Below, piece after piece: positions 43,613 through 52,586 of a stretch of 64,000 nt of DNA. The notes under the pieces were generated by a model that worked only from the letters and a program-made list of their open reading frames with translations, was not told the DNA's origin and searched no databases. A program made the translations under genes and the position numbers. Position 1 is the stretch's first letter, and each line of letters begins with the position of its first letter. Location: positions 1-64,000 of the forward strand of contig NZ_JYNH01000002.1 of NCBI RefSeq assembly GCF_000960765.1. The letters run 5' to 3'. This stretch comes from Desulfosporosinus sp. I2 (GTDB lineage Bacteria > Bacillota > Desulfitobacteriia > Desulfitobacteriales > Desulfitobacteriaceae).

Positions 43613-45745
43613 ATGAGATCAAAGAAGAGAGTAACCTGGGTTGTGACGTTACTAAGTTTTTTACTTGTTTTAACGGGGTGTAGTGAAAATCAGCAGGTCA
43701 TTTTTGATGGTGCCCTGAAAATGCAAAATGTGACGTCTTTGCAACAGCAGACAACGATGACCTTTAAATTAAGCGGCTCAGGATTTGAGCCTGCTGTCCA
43801 GCAACAAGTGGATATGGCCACTGCGTTTATGAATAATGCAAAACTTGATCTAAAGGTCAAAACAAGTGGTAATGAGGAGAGAACTATTAATAAATCTCAA
43901 GTCGATATCAACTTGGCGATGCAGGGGATGAATATCGCAATTCCTATTTGGGTGGATTCGGATTTAGCTGCAAGCACTCCAAAAGTAACAGAGATTGTTA
44001 AACTTCCTCAAATAGCCACAGCATCTTTGCCACCGCAGTTTGCAAGTAAGGAGTATATGGTTTTAAATCCCTATACTATGGCTGCTTCTGGACAAAGTAA
44101 TCTTGATATGTCTAAGCTTGCTGCCTTAGGCAAGAGTATGCAACTAAAACAAGTTGAATTTCTCACCAGTTTTTCAAAACGCTTTAATCCGGATATAAAG
44201 GTAGTCTCTAAGGGAAGTCAGAATTTACTTACCAGCGAAGGCACTAAGTTAGCACAGCTTTATGAAGTTAAACTTAATGATTCGCAATTAAAGGATTTTA
44301 TCCGCTATACGGTCAATAACTTTGCCAATGACAAAGAGGCAATGTTGTTTGTCAAGGAGTTCATGGATTCCATACTCGAAGTTAGCCAAGTTCCTGAACA
44401 AGTAAAAACCCTCAGTGAGTTTGATCAAGCGTTTGAGGAGTTTAATGTCAACAAGCAAGCGTCTCTCGATAAATTTAATGGTGTTATGGATCAATTAAAA
44501 GGGGTTACCATTTTAGGCGATCAAGGCATAGAGGTACAATATGCTATTGTTAATGGGTATGTTGTGAAAAAGAGTGGGACTATCGATCTGAAAGTAGACT
44601 TAGCTCAAATTGAGCAATTGATAAATACCCTCAATGGACAACAAGGTACGTCGTCAGATGCAAAGGGTAATTTGAATCTGATGGTCAACTTTAGTACGGT
44701 TACTTCTGATATCAATGCCCCAGTAGAGATTCAGATTCCAGAAGTAAACCAAAACAACTCTTTTGATTACATGGATTTAATAAAAACCTTTACTCCAAAT
44801 CGCTCAGCACGTGTGGCAGGGCAGGATGGTTACAAAACAGCTAGAGCGATTGGCGAAGAGTACAGTAACGGCGGTCAATGTACTAGTATTATCTTAGCAT
44901 CGGGCGTTAGCTTCCCGGATGCATTATCGTCCAGTATCCTGTCTAGAAAGTTTAATGCTCCTATTTTACTGGTAGGAACTACCGTAGAAGAATCATCAGA
45001 AGCTTTCGACTTTATTGCTTCACATTCAAATCCAGATACAAAATTCTATATTATTGGAGGAACAGGGGTAATCGGTACATCCTTCGAAACAGAACTCCGC
45101 AAGGTCGGACATGAAAATATTGAGCGTTTGAGCGGGTTCGACCGTTATGATACAGGTATGGCAGTGGTGGAGAAAGCGAACGTAGAGCCAGGGACACCTG
45201 TATTCGTAATTTCGGGCGAGAGCTTTCCAGACGTTCTAAGTGCTTCTAGCTTCGCAGGGTCAAAACAGTACCCAACCCTTCTGGCTGGACAGAATTATCT
45301 TGCAGACAAAACAAAAGCTTATATTAAAAATAATAAACCTTCGACCGTATATATTGTTGGTGGAGTTTCTGCTGTTTCGCAGTCTGTTGAAGATCAAATT
45401 AAAGAGCTAGCGCCTACTGCTATCGTCAATCGTCTTGCGGGAAATGATCGTTTTGATACAGCGGGTGTAATACTTAACCAGTTTTCAACTAGCCCTCAGA
45501 AGGTTTATTTAGCCAATGGGTTTAACTATCAAGATGCGATTACGGGAAGTGCATTGGCGGCTAAGACAGGCGACCCGGTTCTTCTGATTGACCATACTCT
45601 TGGGACACTTCCCCCTGCAACTGAGGCTTACCTCAAAAAACTCCGGGCTGCAGGAAGTCGTCCTATGGTTAGGGCGTTAGGTGGAGTGGTTGTTGTTCCT
45701 GATCTTCTTATTAAACAAGCTGAAAATATTTTGGATGGAAAGTAG
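43613..45745 (+). CDS. Surface lipoprotein with three cell-wall-binding repeats (CWB2)
   Basis: A 710-residue exported protein. The signal ends in a lipobox (LLVLTGC). Residues ~25-385 form a helical, lysine- and glutamine-rich domain, resembling the DUF-type domains of extracytoplasmic lipoproteins. Residues ~400-710 hold three CWB2 (PF04122) modules, each opening with R-G-D-Y/F patterns: RVAGQDGYKTA, RLSGFDRYDTG and RLAGNDRFDTA, with ASGVSFPDALS, ISGESFPDVLS and ANGFNYQDAIT. CWB2 triplets anchor proteins to wall polymers; having both a lipid anchor and CWB2 is noteworthy. Confidence 0.88.
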   Translation: MRSKKRVTWVVTLLSFLLVLTGCSENQQVIFDGALKMQNVTSLQQQTTMTFKLSGSGFEPAVQQQVDMATAFMNNAKLDLKVKTSGNEERTINKSQVDINLAMQGMNIAIPIWVDSDLAASTPKVTEIVKLPQIATASLPPQFASKEYMVLNPYTMAASGQSNLDMSKLAALGKSMQLKQVEFLTSFSKRFNPDIKVVSKGSQNLLTSEGTKLAQLYEVKLNDSQLKDFIRYTVNNFANDKEAMLFVKEFMDSILEVSQVPEQVKTLSEFDQAFEEFNVNKQASLDKFNGVMDQLKGVTILGDQGIEVQYAIVNGYVVKKSGTIDLKVDLAQIEQLINTLNGQQGTSSDAKGNLNLMVNFSTVTSDINAPVEIQIPEVNQNNSFDYMDLIKTFTPNRSARVAGQDGYKTARAIGEEYSNGGQCTSIILASGVSFPDALSSSILSRKFNAPILLVGTTVEESSEAFDFIASHSNPDTKFYIIGGTGVIGTSFETELRKVGHENIERLSGFDRYDTGMAVVEKANVEPGTPVFVISGESFPDVLSASSFAGSKQYPTLLAGQNYLADKTKAYIKNNKPSTVYIVGGVSAVSQSVEDQIKELAPTAIVNRLAGNDRFDTAGVILNQFSTSPQKVYLANGFNYQDAITGSALAAKTGDPVLLIDHTLGTLPPATEAYLKKLRAAGSRPMVRALGGVVVVPDLLIKQAENILDGK

Positions 45746-45816
45746 AGCGACAAGTAATCAAGGACATTTAACTTTTAAGGATTAGTTCCTAAAATATAAT
45801 AGCTAACTTATGGATC

Positions 45817-45859
45817 AGGGCGGTTTTTGACTTGAAATGCAAGTCAAAGAACCGTCCCT
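45817..45859. repeat. Inverted repeat with GGCGGTT/AACCGTCC core (dispersed family, copy 3)
   Basis: AGGGCGGTTTTTGACTTG (45817-45834) faces CAAGTCAAAGAACCGTCCCT (45840-45859) with one bulge and a mismatch. The core and CAAGT words match the copies at 9334 and 24759. It may also serve as a terminator for the CWB2 gene. Confidence 0.65.
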
Positions 45860-45970
45860 TTCTTGTGTTCCCTTTTGTTCGACAGGATTAACTTCTTCTC
45901 GCAGCAGGAAAAAGAAGGAATAAAGCGAAATCAAAATAAATGACGCTACTAAGGAACGGGGGAACTGGGA

Positions 45971-46567
45971 ATGGAGAGTAAGCTTCGCTATGCCTGGTGG
46001 GTTGTGCTCTTTGGGCTTGTTATTTTGGCGATATGGAAGTTTTTTTTGCCGAATAATTCAAGTGCGGTTCTCCAAAAATCGGTTTCAAATCGAGAGATTG
46101 TGGTTTATGTTGCAGGAGCTGTGGAAAAACCCGGGCTTGTTCATCTGGCACCAGATGCTCGTTTGGATGATGCGCTTAAACAGGTTCGGCCCTTGTCAGA
46201 GGCTAATTTAGAAAGCATGAATCCTGCTGAAAAACTAAAGGATGGACAAAAGGTGTCTGTGCCGTATAAAAGCTTGCCCGCATCACAGGGGTCTGCTGTA
46301 AGCGGGAATGCAACGAATACAATCCCTGTGGCGAATCAAGCTACGGCTGCTAGCTCAGCATCGACAAATGGAAAAATTAATATCAATACTGCTGGAGCAA
46401 CTGAACTGGATAAGTTAGCCGGAGTCGGCCCTGCGTTGGCGGAACGGATTATTCAATATCGTACGGAGCACGGACCTTTTGCTCGGGCTGAGGATTTGGA
46501 AAACGTTTCTGGAATTGGGGTCAAGACTTATGAAAAAATGGCTTCGCAAGTGACGGTTGGGCCATGA
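45971..46567 (+). CDS. comEA: Competence DNA receptor ComEA
   Basis: A 198-residue protein with one N-terminal membrane segment (WVVLFGLVILAIWKFF), a SLBB-type domain (VVYVAGAVEKPGLVHL) and a C-terminal double helix-hairpin-helix (INTAGATELDKLAGVGPALAERII...GIGVKTYEKM). ComEA binds incoming double-stranded DNA on the outer face of the membrane. Its stop overlaps the comEC start by four bases. Confidence 0.95.
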   Translation: MESKLRYAWWVVLFGLVILAIWKFFLPNNSSAVLQKSVSNREIVVYVAGAVEKPGLVHLAPDARLDDALKQVRPLSEANLESMNPAEKLKDGQKVSVPYKSLPASQGSAVSGNATNTIPVANQATAASSASTNGKININTAGATELDKLAGVGPALAERIIQYRTEHGPFARAEDLENVSGIGVKTYEKMASQVTVGP

Positions 46568-49023
46568 AAGATCCTTGGATTGGTCGAACAGTTGCCCTCT
46601 TATTGGGAGGAATTTGCGGTTCTTATCTTCCAGGACAGAGTCGGGTTTTGGTTTTTGGAATTCTTGTGCTCTTTGGGGTACGCCTTATATTATGGCGGCC
46701 CCGTGAATTTTTTGGTCGAGTATTTCGTCCGGAAATACTTTTGTGCGGAGCAAGTCTCTTGCTTGGCTTTGGGTATGGTGCTCTAGCCGAGCGTACACTT
46801 CCTGAACCTCTCATTTTAGACCGCGTTGAGATCGTTGGGATGATTAAAGACTGGACTATCAATGAGGATATGGCTGTTGGCATACTAAGGGTTGAGGAAG
46901 GAGAATTAATTGGACAGACCTATCGGTTGACGGTTTATCCTAATAAAACAGGGGATATACCGGGAGAATGGGAGCGGATTCGGCCTGGGGATCACGTGAA
47001 TTTCCGGGCAAATATAGAACGGCCTAAGCCGCTGGGAACACCGGGGGGGTTTGACCGTCGTCTTTACTATGGAGTTCGGGGGTTAAGTGGAACTTTAAGC
47101 GCTCAAGGGGATGTTGTGGTTCTTGCTATCGGGGAGCCGAGTTTAAGTTGGACGATTCGCCAGCAAGTTCGAAATCGTCTTCAGGCTTTCGATTCAGAGG
47201 AAGTGGGGGTATTAGAGGGAATTCTTTTCGGTGATTCAAGTCGGATTCCTGATGAGGTTCAAGAACGTTACAAAGTGACGGGTGTACTCCACGTTTTTGC
47301 CGCTTCAGGTTCCAATGTTGCGTTTGTGCTAGGGCTGTCTTGGCTACTGTTAGGCTTTGTGCCAAAGGGAATTCGGATTAGTGGAACAATCTTGGTACTT
47401 TTGCTTTATGCTACACTCTGTGGAGGGAACGCTCCGATTGTAAGAGCAACGATTATGGGAATCGCATTTTTGCTGGGGCGTTTAGGGCGGGGGAAAGTAG
47501 CAACGCTGCGTTGGTTGCTATTTGCCGGGGTAGGTCTTTTTATTCATAACCCCTTAATTATTCAGGATGTTGGTTTTCAGCTTTCGTTTTTGGCAACCTG
47601 GGGCATTGTGGTATTAACTCCTCGAATTCTTAAACTAGAATTTCTTGTAAAAGTCCCTAAATTTATTCGTTTTGCGATTGCAGGAACTCTTGCTGCCCAA
47701 GTGGCTACCTTGCCAGTTTTAATGACTGCATTTCATCGTTTATCCTTGATAGGACTTCTTACGAATATTTTTATTCTCTTCGCCATAGGTAGTGTTCTGG
47801 AAGTTGGACTTATCGGGGTGCTGCTCTCGTTCACGGGGGAGTTGTCTGCTCCGTTCTTTCAGGTGAGTTTATGGCTTTTAGACGGTGTGAATAGATTTTT
47901 AAAGGTGTTGGCAGACTTACCCTATGCGGATGTTTGGGTTCTAAACCCCGGATTTCTCTTTGGACTTTTCTGGTACGGTGGAATTGGAACCTTTTTGTGG
48001 GGAAAACAGAAAACTCTCTTTTGGCTGAAGGGAAAGTCACTTTTTCTCAAAAGAGGGTTTAAAACGATAGTTTCTAAGATTTTTGTACGATTTCCTCTGG
48101 AAATTCCTCAAGCGGTGCAGCAGAGGTTTGTGCTACAGACCATTCCTCCCTTGAGTAGAGACAGGGTATTCGTCCAAATTGTTGCATTGCTGCTAATGGT
48201 TCTTTTCCTCTGGAGTCCTTGGAATTTTCAAAATGATTTAGAAATCGTGATGATCGATGTGGGACAAGGGGATGCTATTTTAATTCGGACACCCAGGAAA
48301 CAGGCTATCTTGATTGATGCTGGTCCTCGCAATGATCGATTTGATGCAGGGGAACGAATCGTCCTTCCATATTTATTGCTTAATAGAATTCGGCATTTGA
48401 ATGCTTTGTTAATTACTCATGAACATCAGGATCATATTGGCGGAGTACGGACGGTGCTGGCTAATGTTCCGACTGATTGGGTAGGGGTTCCTGATGTAGG
48501 AGAACGATTAGATAATGAGGAATGGAAAGAGGGGCTTCCAGAAAAGTCTGCTAATCAGGATTTGGGACTAAGAATGCTTCAAGCAGGAGACCGAATTGAT
48601 CTTGATTCTGGGGCTTGGCTGGATGTCTTGGGCCCCAATCAGATACTTGAAGGGACACATTCGGATGCCAATAATAATTCTTTAGTTCTCAAGCTAAATT
48701 ACTTAGGAAAAAGTGTCATGTTAACAGGGGATATGGAGCAAGAAGAGATGGTAAACCTCGTCAAGACGGGTGAAAATTTGGAGACGGATATTTTTAAGGA
48801 GCCACATCACGGGAGTCGATTTTCTCTGTATAGGCCTTGGCTGGATAGTATTCGTCCCTATGCTGTATGGATCTCGGTGGGGAAAAATTCGTTTGGACAC
48901 CCCTCGCAGGAAGTATTACAGTATTGGGGGGATCGTCAGGTCCCGGTATTTCGAACGGACGAGCATGGAACCCTTCGACTTTTAATAGGAGAACGCGGAA
49001 TATTGTTTATTCCCGGCCATTAA
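46564..49023 (+). CDS. comEC: Competence channel protein ComEC/Rec2
   Basis: An 819-residue integral membrane protein: an N-terminal OB-like domain, the competence core (~220-480, VLHVFAASGSNVAFVLG and GNAPIVRATIMG) with many membrane segments, and a C-terminal metallo-beta-lactamase-like domain (~560-819, DVGQGDAILI, LLITHEHQDHIGG, EPHHGS). It forms the DNA uptake pore. Coupled to comEA, with holA 210 bases downstream, the standard Firmicute order. Confidence 0.96.
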   Translation: MKDPWIGRTVALLLGGICGSYLPGQSRVLVFGILVLFGVRLILWRPREFFGRVFRPEILLCGASLLLGFGYGALAERTLPEPLILDRVEIVGMIKDWTINEDMAVGILRVEEGELIGQTYRLTVYPNKTGDIPGEWERIRPGDHVNFRANIERPKPLGTPGGFDRRLYYGVRGLSGTLSAQGDVVVLAIGEPSLSWTIRQQVRNRLQAFDSEEVGVLEGILFGDSSRIPDEVQERYKVTGVLHVFAASGSNVAFVLGLSWLLLGFVPKGIRISGTILVLLLYATLCGGNAPIVRATIMGIAFLLGRLGRGKVATLRWLLFAGVGLFIHNPLIIQDVGFQLSFLATWGIVVLTPRILKLEFLVKVPKFIRFAIAGTLAAQVATLPVLMTAFHRLSLIGLLTNIFILFAIGSVLEVGLIGVLLSFTGELSAPFFQVSLWLLDGVNRFLKVLADLPYADVWVLNPGFLFGLFWYGGIGTFLWGKQKTLFWLKGKSLFLKRGFKTIVSKIFVRFPLEIPQAVQQRFVLQTIPPLSRDRVFVQIVALLLMVLFLWSPWNFQNDLEIVMIDVGQGDAILIRTPRKQAILIDAGPRNDRFDAGERIVLPYLLLNRIRHLNALLITHEHQDHIGGVRTVLANVPTDWVGVPDVGERLDNEEWKEGLPEKSANQDLGLRMLQAGDRIDLDSGAWLDVLGPNQILEGTHSDANNNSLVLKLNYLGKSVMLTGDMEQEEMVNLVKTGENLETDIFKEPHHGSRFSLYRPWLDSIRPYAVWISVGKNSFGHPSQEVLQYWGDRQVPVFRTDEHGTLRLLIGERGILFIPGH

Positions 49024-49142
49024 ATTTGGAGCGTGTGAGCAATCTCTAAAAAGTTTCATAAATTGATCCATAAATGTATAAAAAGGAAATACTGGGTAAC
49101 AATAACAAGGAACATCTCTTTTCTCCTCCTCTTTCTTTTGCT

Positions 49143-49169
49143 CCTCCACACCAGTGGAGGACTTTTTTT
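49143..49169 (+). terminator. Intrinsic terminator after comEC
   Basis: CCTCCAC (49143-49149), ACCA, GTGGAGG (49154-49160), then ACTTTTTTT. Confidence 0.88.
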
Positions 49170-49233
49170 GTTGAAAGGGGGGTGCTGGCTTTTTTCGCTG
49201 GTCTCTTATAAAATGAGGGGAGGGGGGATCTGA

Positions 49234-50235
49234 ATGCGTGAGATTGAACGAATTAAGGAAAGTGTAGCCAAGGGGAAGATTTCACCTATTTATTTGTGGT
49301 ATGGGGAAGACCGTTACTTGATTCAAGAGGGATTGAAGGTTCTTAAGTCGTTCTATTTCATGAAGGATCCTTCTGGAAGCGGAATTGAGGTAGTTAATGC
49401 CAACGAAATGACTCCGGCGGAGATTGTAGAACTGGCCAATACAATGTCCTTTTTTGCTAACCGTCTGGTTATTGTAGAAGATGTGTCTTATTTTAAAGAT
49501 GGACAAACGAACGATTTGGAGCCGTTCTTCGATTATTTTGCCAGTCCAAACCTTTCGACGTGTCTCTTATTTATTGCCGAGAGTGTGCATAGAGGGAGAA
49601 AGTTCTATAAGGGGTTAGAGCGAGTCGGAGAAATTTTGGAATTTTGCGCTCCCAAACGAATGCCGGATTGGCTTGCTTGGCTTCAGTCAGAATTAAAGCT
49701 TCGGGGAAAATCGATGGATACTAAAGTCTCTTCCTTTTTTCTAGAATGGGCAGGACATCATACGGGTGTTTTAAATCAAGAATTGGATAAGCTTGTGGTT
49801 TATACTGGGGAGCGCAAAACGATTACAGTGGAAGATATTAAAGAGATTACAACACGTACGCTTGAAGCTTCTGTCTTTGATCTCTTGGATGCTGTGGCAG
49901 TTCGATCTTCTGCCAAGGCTTTAGAGGCTCTTGAAGAGGTGTTGCGAAAAGAGCATCCTTTGAAGGTTTTAACGTTAATGGTTCGACAAGTTCGGCTTTT
50001 GTTAGGGTGTATGGCCCTGCGGGAACATGGCGGGAACGTGGCTGAGGCTCCTTCTGCGTTAGGGATTTCGCCGTTTGAAGCACAAAAGCTTTGGCAGCAA
50101 TCTGCCAGGTTATCTCCAACAAAATTAGTTCAGGCGTTAAAGGAGTGCCAAAATACGGATTTGGCGATGAAATCAGGCGGGGGAGAGCCGGGGCAATTGC
50201 TAGAAATGATGATTGTTAAGTTTTGCAGAGATTAG
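49234..50235 (+). CDS. holA: DNA polymerase III delta subunit
   Basis: A 333-residue HolA with the PIYLWYGEDRYLIQEGLKVL start, a central AAA-like fold and the C-terminal helical collar with EHPLKVLTLMVRQVRLLLG and GISPFEAQKLWQQS. Delta opens the beta clamp in the clamp loader. ATG 49234 follows GGGGGGATCTG. A structured repeat begins four bases after its stop. Confidence 0.94.
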   Translation: MREIERIKESVAKGKISPIYLWYGEDRYLIQEGLKVLKSFYFMKDPSGSGIEVVNANEMTPAEIVELANTMSFFANRLVIVEDVSYFKDGQTNDLEPFFDYFASPNLSTCLLFIAESVHRGRKFYKGLERVGEILEFCAPKRMPDWLAWLQSELKLRGKSMDTKVSSFFLEWAGHHTGVLNQELDKLVVYTGERKTITVEDIKEITTRTLEASVFDLLDAVAVRSSAKALEALEEVLRKEHPLKVLTLMVRQVRLLLGCMALREHGGNVAEAPSALGISPFEAQKLWQQSARLSPTKLVQALKECQNTDLAMKSGGGEPGQLLEMMIVKFCRD

Positions 50236-50238
50236 GGG

Positions 50239-50418
50239 AGAGGAAGTTTCTTAGCACGTTCGCACAACGTTCCATTTGCTATTCGCTTGTCGCCCAGGCT
50301 AAACCGCAAAACTTCTGGGCTTTCTGCATGTGAACAGTTGCGGTTCTTAACGCCTGATCGACTGCGCTCATTGACGCAATTCCACTAATCGTGCTCACTA
50401 AGCTAAGGAACTTCCTCT
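50239..50418. repeat. Structured ~180-bp dispersed element, copy 2
   Basis: Arms AGGAAGTTTCTTAGC (50241-50255) and GCTAAGGAACTTCCT (50402-50416) pair with a single G-U. The inner stem is AACCGCAA/TTGCGGTT, inside CAGGC/GCCTG. The sequence aligns along its length to 16104-16282, with compensatory differences in the stems. It lies between holA and rpsT. Confidence 0.8.
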
Positions 50419-50464
50419 TGGCTTGGGTCGAGGTTGGTGCAAGTATAATCTTAAATAAAAAAAG

Positions 50465-50491
50465 AAAGCGACGTTCTGTCGCTTTCCTTTT
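50465..50491. terminator. Bidirectional terminator between holA and rpsT
   Basis: AAAGCGAC (50465-50472), GTTCT loop, GTCGCTTT (50478-50485), with T-tracts on both strands (CCTTTTTT to the right; poly-A on the left is the U-tract for rpsT). Confidence 0.88.
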
Positions 50492-50506
50492 TTATAGCTT
50501 TATGTT

Positions 50507-50779
50507 TTAGCTAACTTTAGTAAAGTGCTTGCTGAATCTACTCGTTAGACGGGACTTCTTGCGAGCAGCAAGATTTTTATGAATCAAACCCTTGGAGGAG
50601 GCTTTATCCAAAGCACGAGTTGCCTTTTTCAAAGCGAGTGCTGCAGTCTCGGAATCCGTGCTAATTGATTCTTCGAAACGACGAATGATTGTCCGTAAAG
50701 AAGATTTCGCAGAAGCATTCTTAATCGTGCGAACTTTTGCCAGCTCAACTCTCTTAATCGCGGATTTAATGTTTGGCAC
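50507..50779 (-). CDS. rpsT: 30S ribosomal protein S20
   Basis: A 90-residue S20: MPNIKSAIKRVELAKVRT at the N-terminus, then KSSLRTIIRRFEE and a lysine/alanine-rich second helix ending RKKSRLTSRF. It binds 16S rRNA early in 30S assembly. Convergent with holA, the usual Firmicute orientation; the shared terminator is at 50465. Confidence 0.97.
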   Translation of the reverse strand: MPNIKSAIKRVELAKVRTIKNASAKSSLRTIIRRFEESISTDSETAALALKKATRALDKASSKGLIHKNLAARKKSRLTSRFSKHFTKVS

Positions 50780-50973
50780 TAATAGTCACCCCCTTTGGTT
50801 GTGTTATTCAATGTATTGTTACACAAACTACATTTTAACATTAGCACGCAAAATTATCAAGGAAAAACAGGAAATAAATGATATTAATAAATGTGCAGAT
50901 ATTGTATAAACTAAACCTTGTATCTAGGAAACACTTTTGTCGAGAATGCTAATAAATGATTGGAGGGCAAACT

Positions 50974-51306
50974 ATGTTAGGAATGATCGTGCGGTTTGTT
51001 GTTTCGGCGTTAGTTTTGTTGTTAGTCAGTTGGATTGTTCCTGGACTTCGTGTGAATGGGTTTACTGGAGCTTTGATCGCTGCTGCGGTGATAGCGATAA
51101 TCGGCTATGTCATTGAAAGAGTATTTGGAGACAACAAAATTTCACGCATGGGACGGGGTTCAATTGGGTTTATTACGGCTGCAGTAGTAATTTACCTTAG
51201 TCAGTTTCTTATTCCTGGGTACATGAGTGTTTCAATTATTGGCGCTTTATTAGCTTCGCTGGTCATCGGGATTGTGGATAGCTTTGTTCCCACGACACTA
51301 CGTTAG
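50974..51306 (+). CDS. Phage-holin-family (4-TM) membrane protein
   Basis: A 110-residue protein made almost wholly of four hydrophobic helices; the pattern LVSWIVPGLRVNGFTGALIAA and a second half with FLIPGYMSVSIIGALLASLVIG matches PF04020 (mycobacterial-type 4-TMS holin family). Most chromosomal members have no lytic role established. ATG 50974 follows GGAGGG; ATG 50956 is less likely. It lies between rpsT and spoIIP with no phage genes nearby. Confidence 0.82.
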   Translation: MLGMIVRFVVSALVLLLVSWIVPGLRVNGFTGALIAAAVIAIIGYVIERVFGDNKISRMGRGSIGFITAAVVIYLSQFLIPGYMSVSIIGALLASLVIGIVDSFVPTTLR

Positions 51307-51409
51307 GACATGAGCATTTACCATAGTTTTTAGATGAAAATGCAATTGTTTGTTCTACAGTGGACTTGCCCCTCATAATTCTTTTATAAGAGGAAGGGGG
51401 ACAAGTCCT

Positions 51410-52486
51410 TTGTTACGGGAAGATTTTTATCAACGTCAAAAAAAACAGTTTAAAATTTGGTCGCTTAAAGAGTGGATGCGTGGGTTTATATTAGGGTTTG
51501 CCAGCCTCTTGGTAATTTTGGGTTTAGCTTATGCCATACGTAGCGGGAGTTCACTTCAATTGGTTCGTTTTTTAAATCAACAAGCATTTCCTTTCGAAGC
51601 AATTTTATTGGAAGGGGCACCTGGTTATTCTCAGCCTGAGCGCGCTCGTTTAGATTTGGCTAGGCATCAAGGAATGGCGGTCAGTATGTTTTTATTAACG
51701 GGTGTCAATATCTCAGATCCGCGTACCTTTTTTTTGGGTTATTTTTCGCATCCACCGGAAGGGCCGGTTTGGTTGGGGTGGGCCTATAATCCCAATGATC
51801 CAGAGTTTGAAGGTCCAATTCTTGAGCCCATCGAACCTCAAATTTCCGCTGGGAATGAACCTCAAGGGACCTTGATTCCAAGGGCAGCAGACGTAAAAGT
51901 AGGGATTTATAATACGCATAATAGTGAAAGTTATGCAGGAAATGGAGGTCCGGAACGACAGCAAGGAGAAAATGGAGATGTGGTAACGGTGGGTGAAACT
52001 TTAAAGAAAGCCCTTGAACGGAATGGAGTCGCAACCGCCCATTCGACACAGATCCATGATGCTGTCGATTTTATGAAAGCCTATGGGGAGTCTGTGAAAA
52101 CGGCTACTCAAATGACGAAAGATTATCTTGCTCTGAAGGTTTTGATAGATGTTCATCGGGATGGGCTTCCTCCCGGGTTTTCTAAGTCAACGGTTAAAGT
52201 GAACGGTCGTGAGATCAGTCGGGTTATGGTGGTTATTGGCAAGAAAAACCCACACTGGCAGAAGAACGAGGCGTTAGCCAAAGAACTTATAGCTTTGGGG
52301 GAAAAGAAGTATCCTGGGCTTTTTATACACAATATTACTTATGCAGCGGATGCCCGGTATAACCAGCATCTCTCTGACGGCGGGTTGTTATTGGAGTTTG
52401 GGAGTCAATTAAATACGTTAGATGAAGCTAATGGGGCCGCTGAGGCTGTAGCAGAGGTCTTGGCAGATTATTTGAAAAAGCTTTAG
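51410..52486 (+). CDS. spoIIP: Stage II sporulation protein P
   Basis: A ~358-residue SpoIIP: one N-terminal membrane anchor (GFASLLVILGLAYAIR) and a C-terminal zinc amidase/endopeptidase domain with YNTHNSESY, LIDVHRDG and LLEFGSQLNT, which hold the metal- and catalytic residues. With SpoIID it degrades peptidoglycan during engulfment. TTG 51410 lies eight bases after AGGAAGGGGG; an ATG further upstream is not conserved. A murJ-like gene follows. Confidence 0.93.
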   Translation: MLREDFYQRQKKQFKIWSLKEWMRGFILGFASLLVILGLAYAIRSGSSLQLVRFLNQQAFPFEAILLEGAPGYSQPERARLDLARHQGMAVSMFLLTGVNISDPRTFFLGYFSHPPEGPVWLGWAYNPNDPEFEGPILEPIEPQISAGNEPQGTLIPRAADVKVGIYNTHNSESYAGNGGPERQQGENGDVVTVGETLKKALERNGVATAHSTQIHDAVDFMKAYGESVKTATQMTKDYLALKVLIDVHRDGLPPGFSKSTVKVNGREISRVMVVIGKKNPHWQKNEALAKELIALGEKKYPGLFIHNITYAADARYNQHLSDGGLLLEFGSQLNTLDEANGAAEAVAEVLADYLKKL

Positions 52487-52586
52487 GACTATGTTCGAGG
52501 ATTTCCCCCCCCTTTTACCGTCACATAAAAAATGCTATAATTCGGGGTGGTAGATTAGGACGATGGGGAGAAGAGGTTTACTCGAT

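Noticed and set aside
50974-51306. Prophage remnant based on a holin-family gene
   Set aside because: A single 4-TM protein of a family common on chromosomes; no endolysin, integrase or structural genes nearby.
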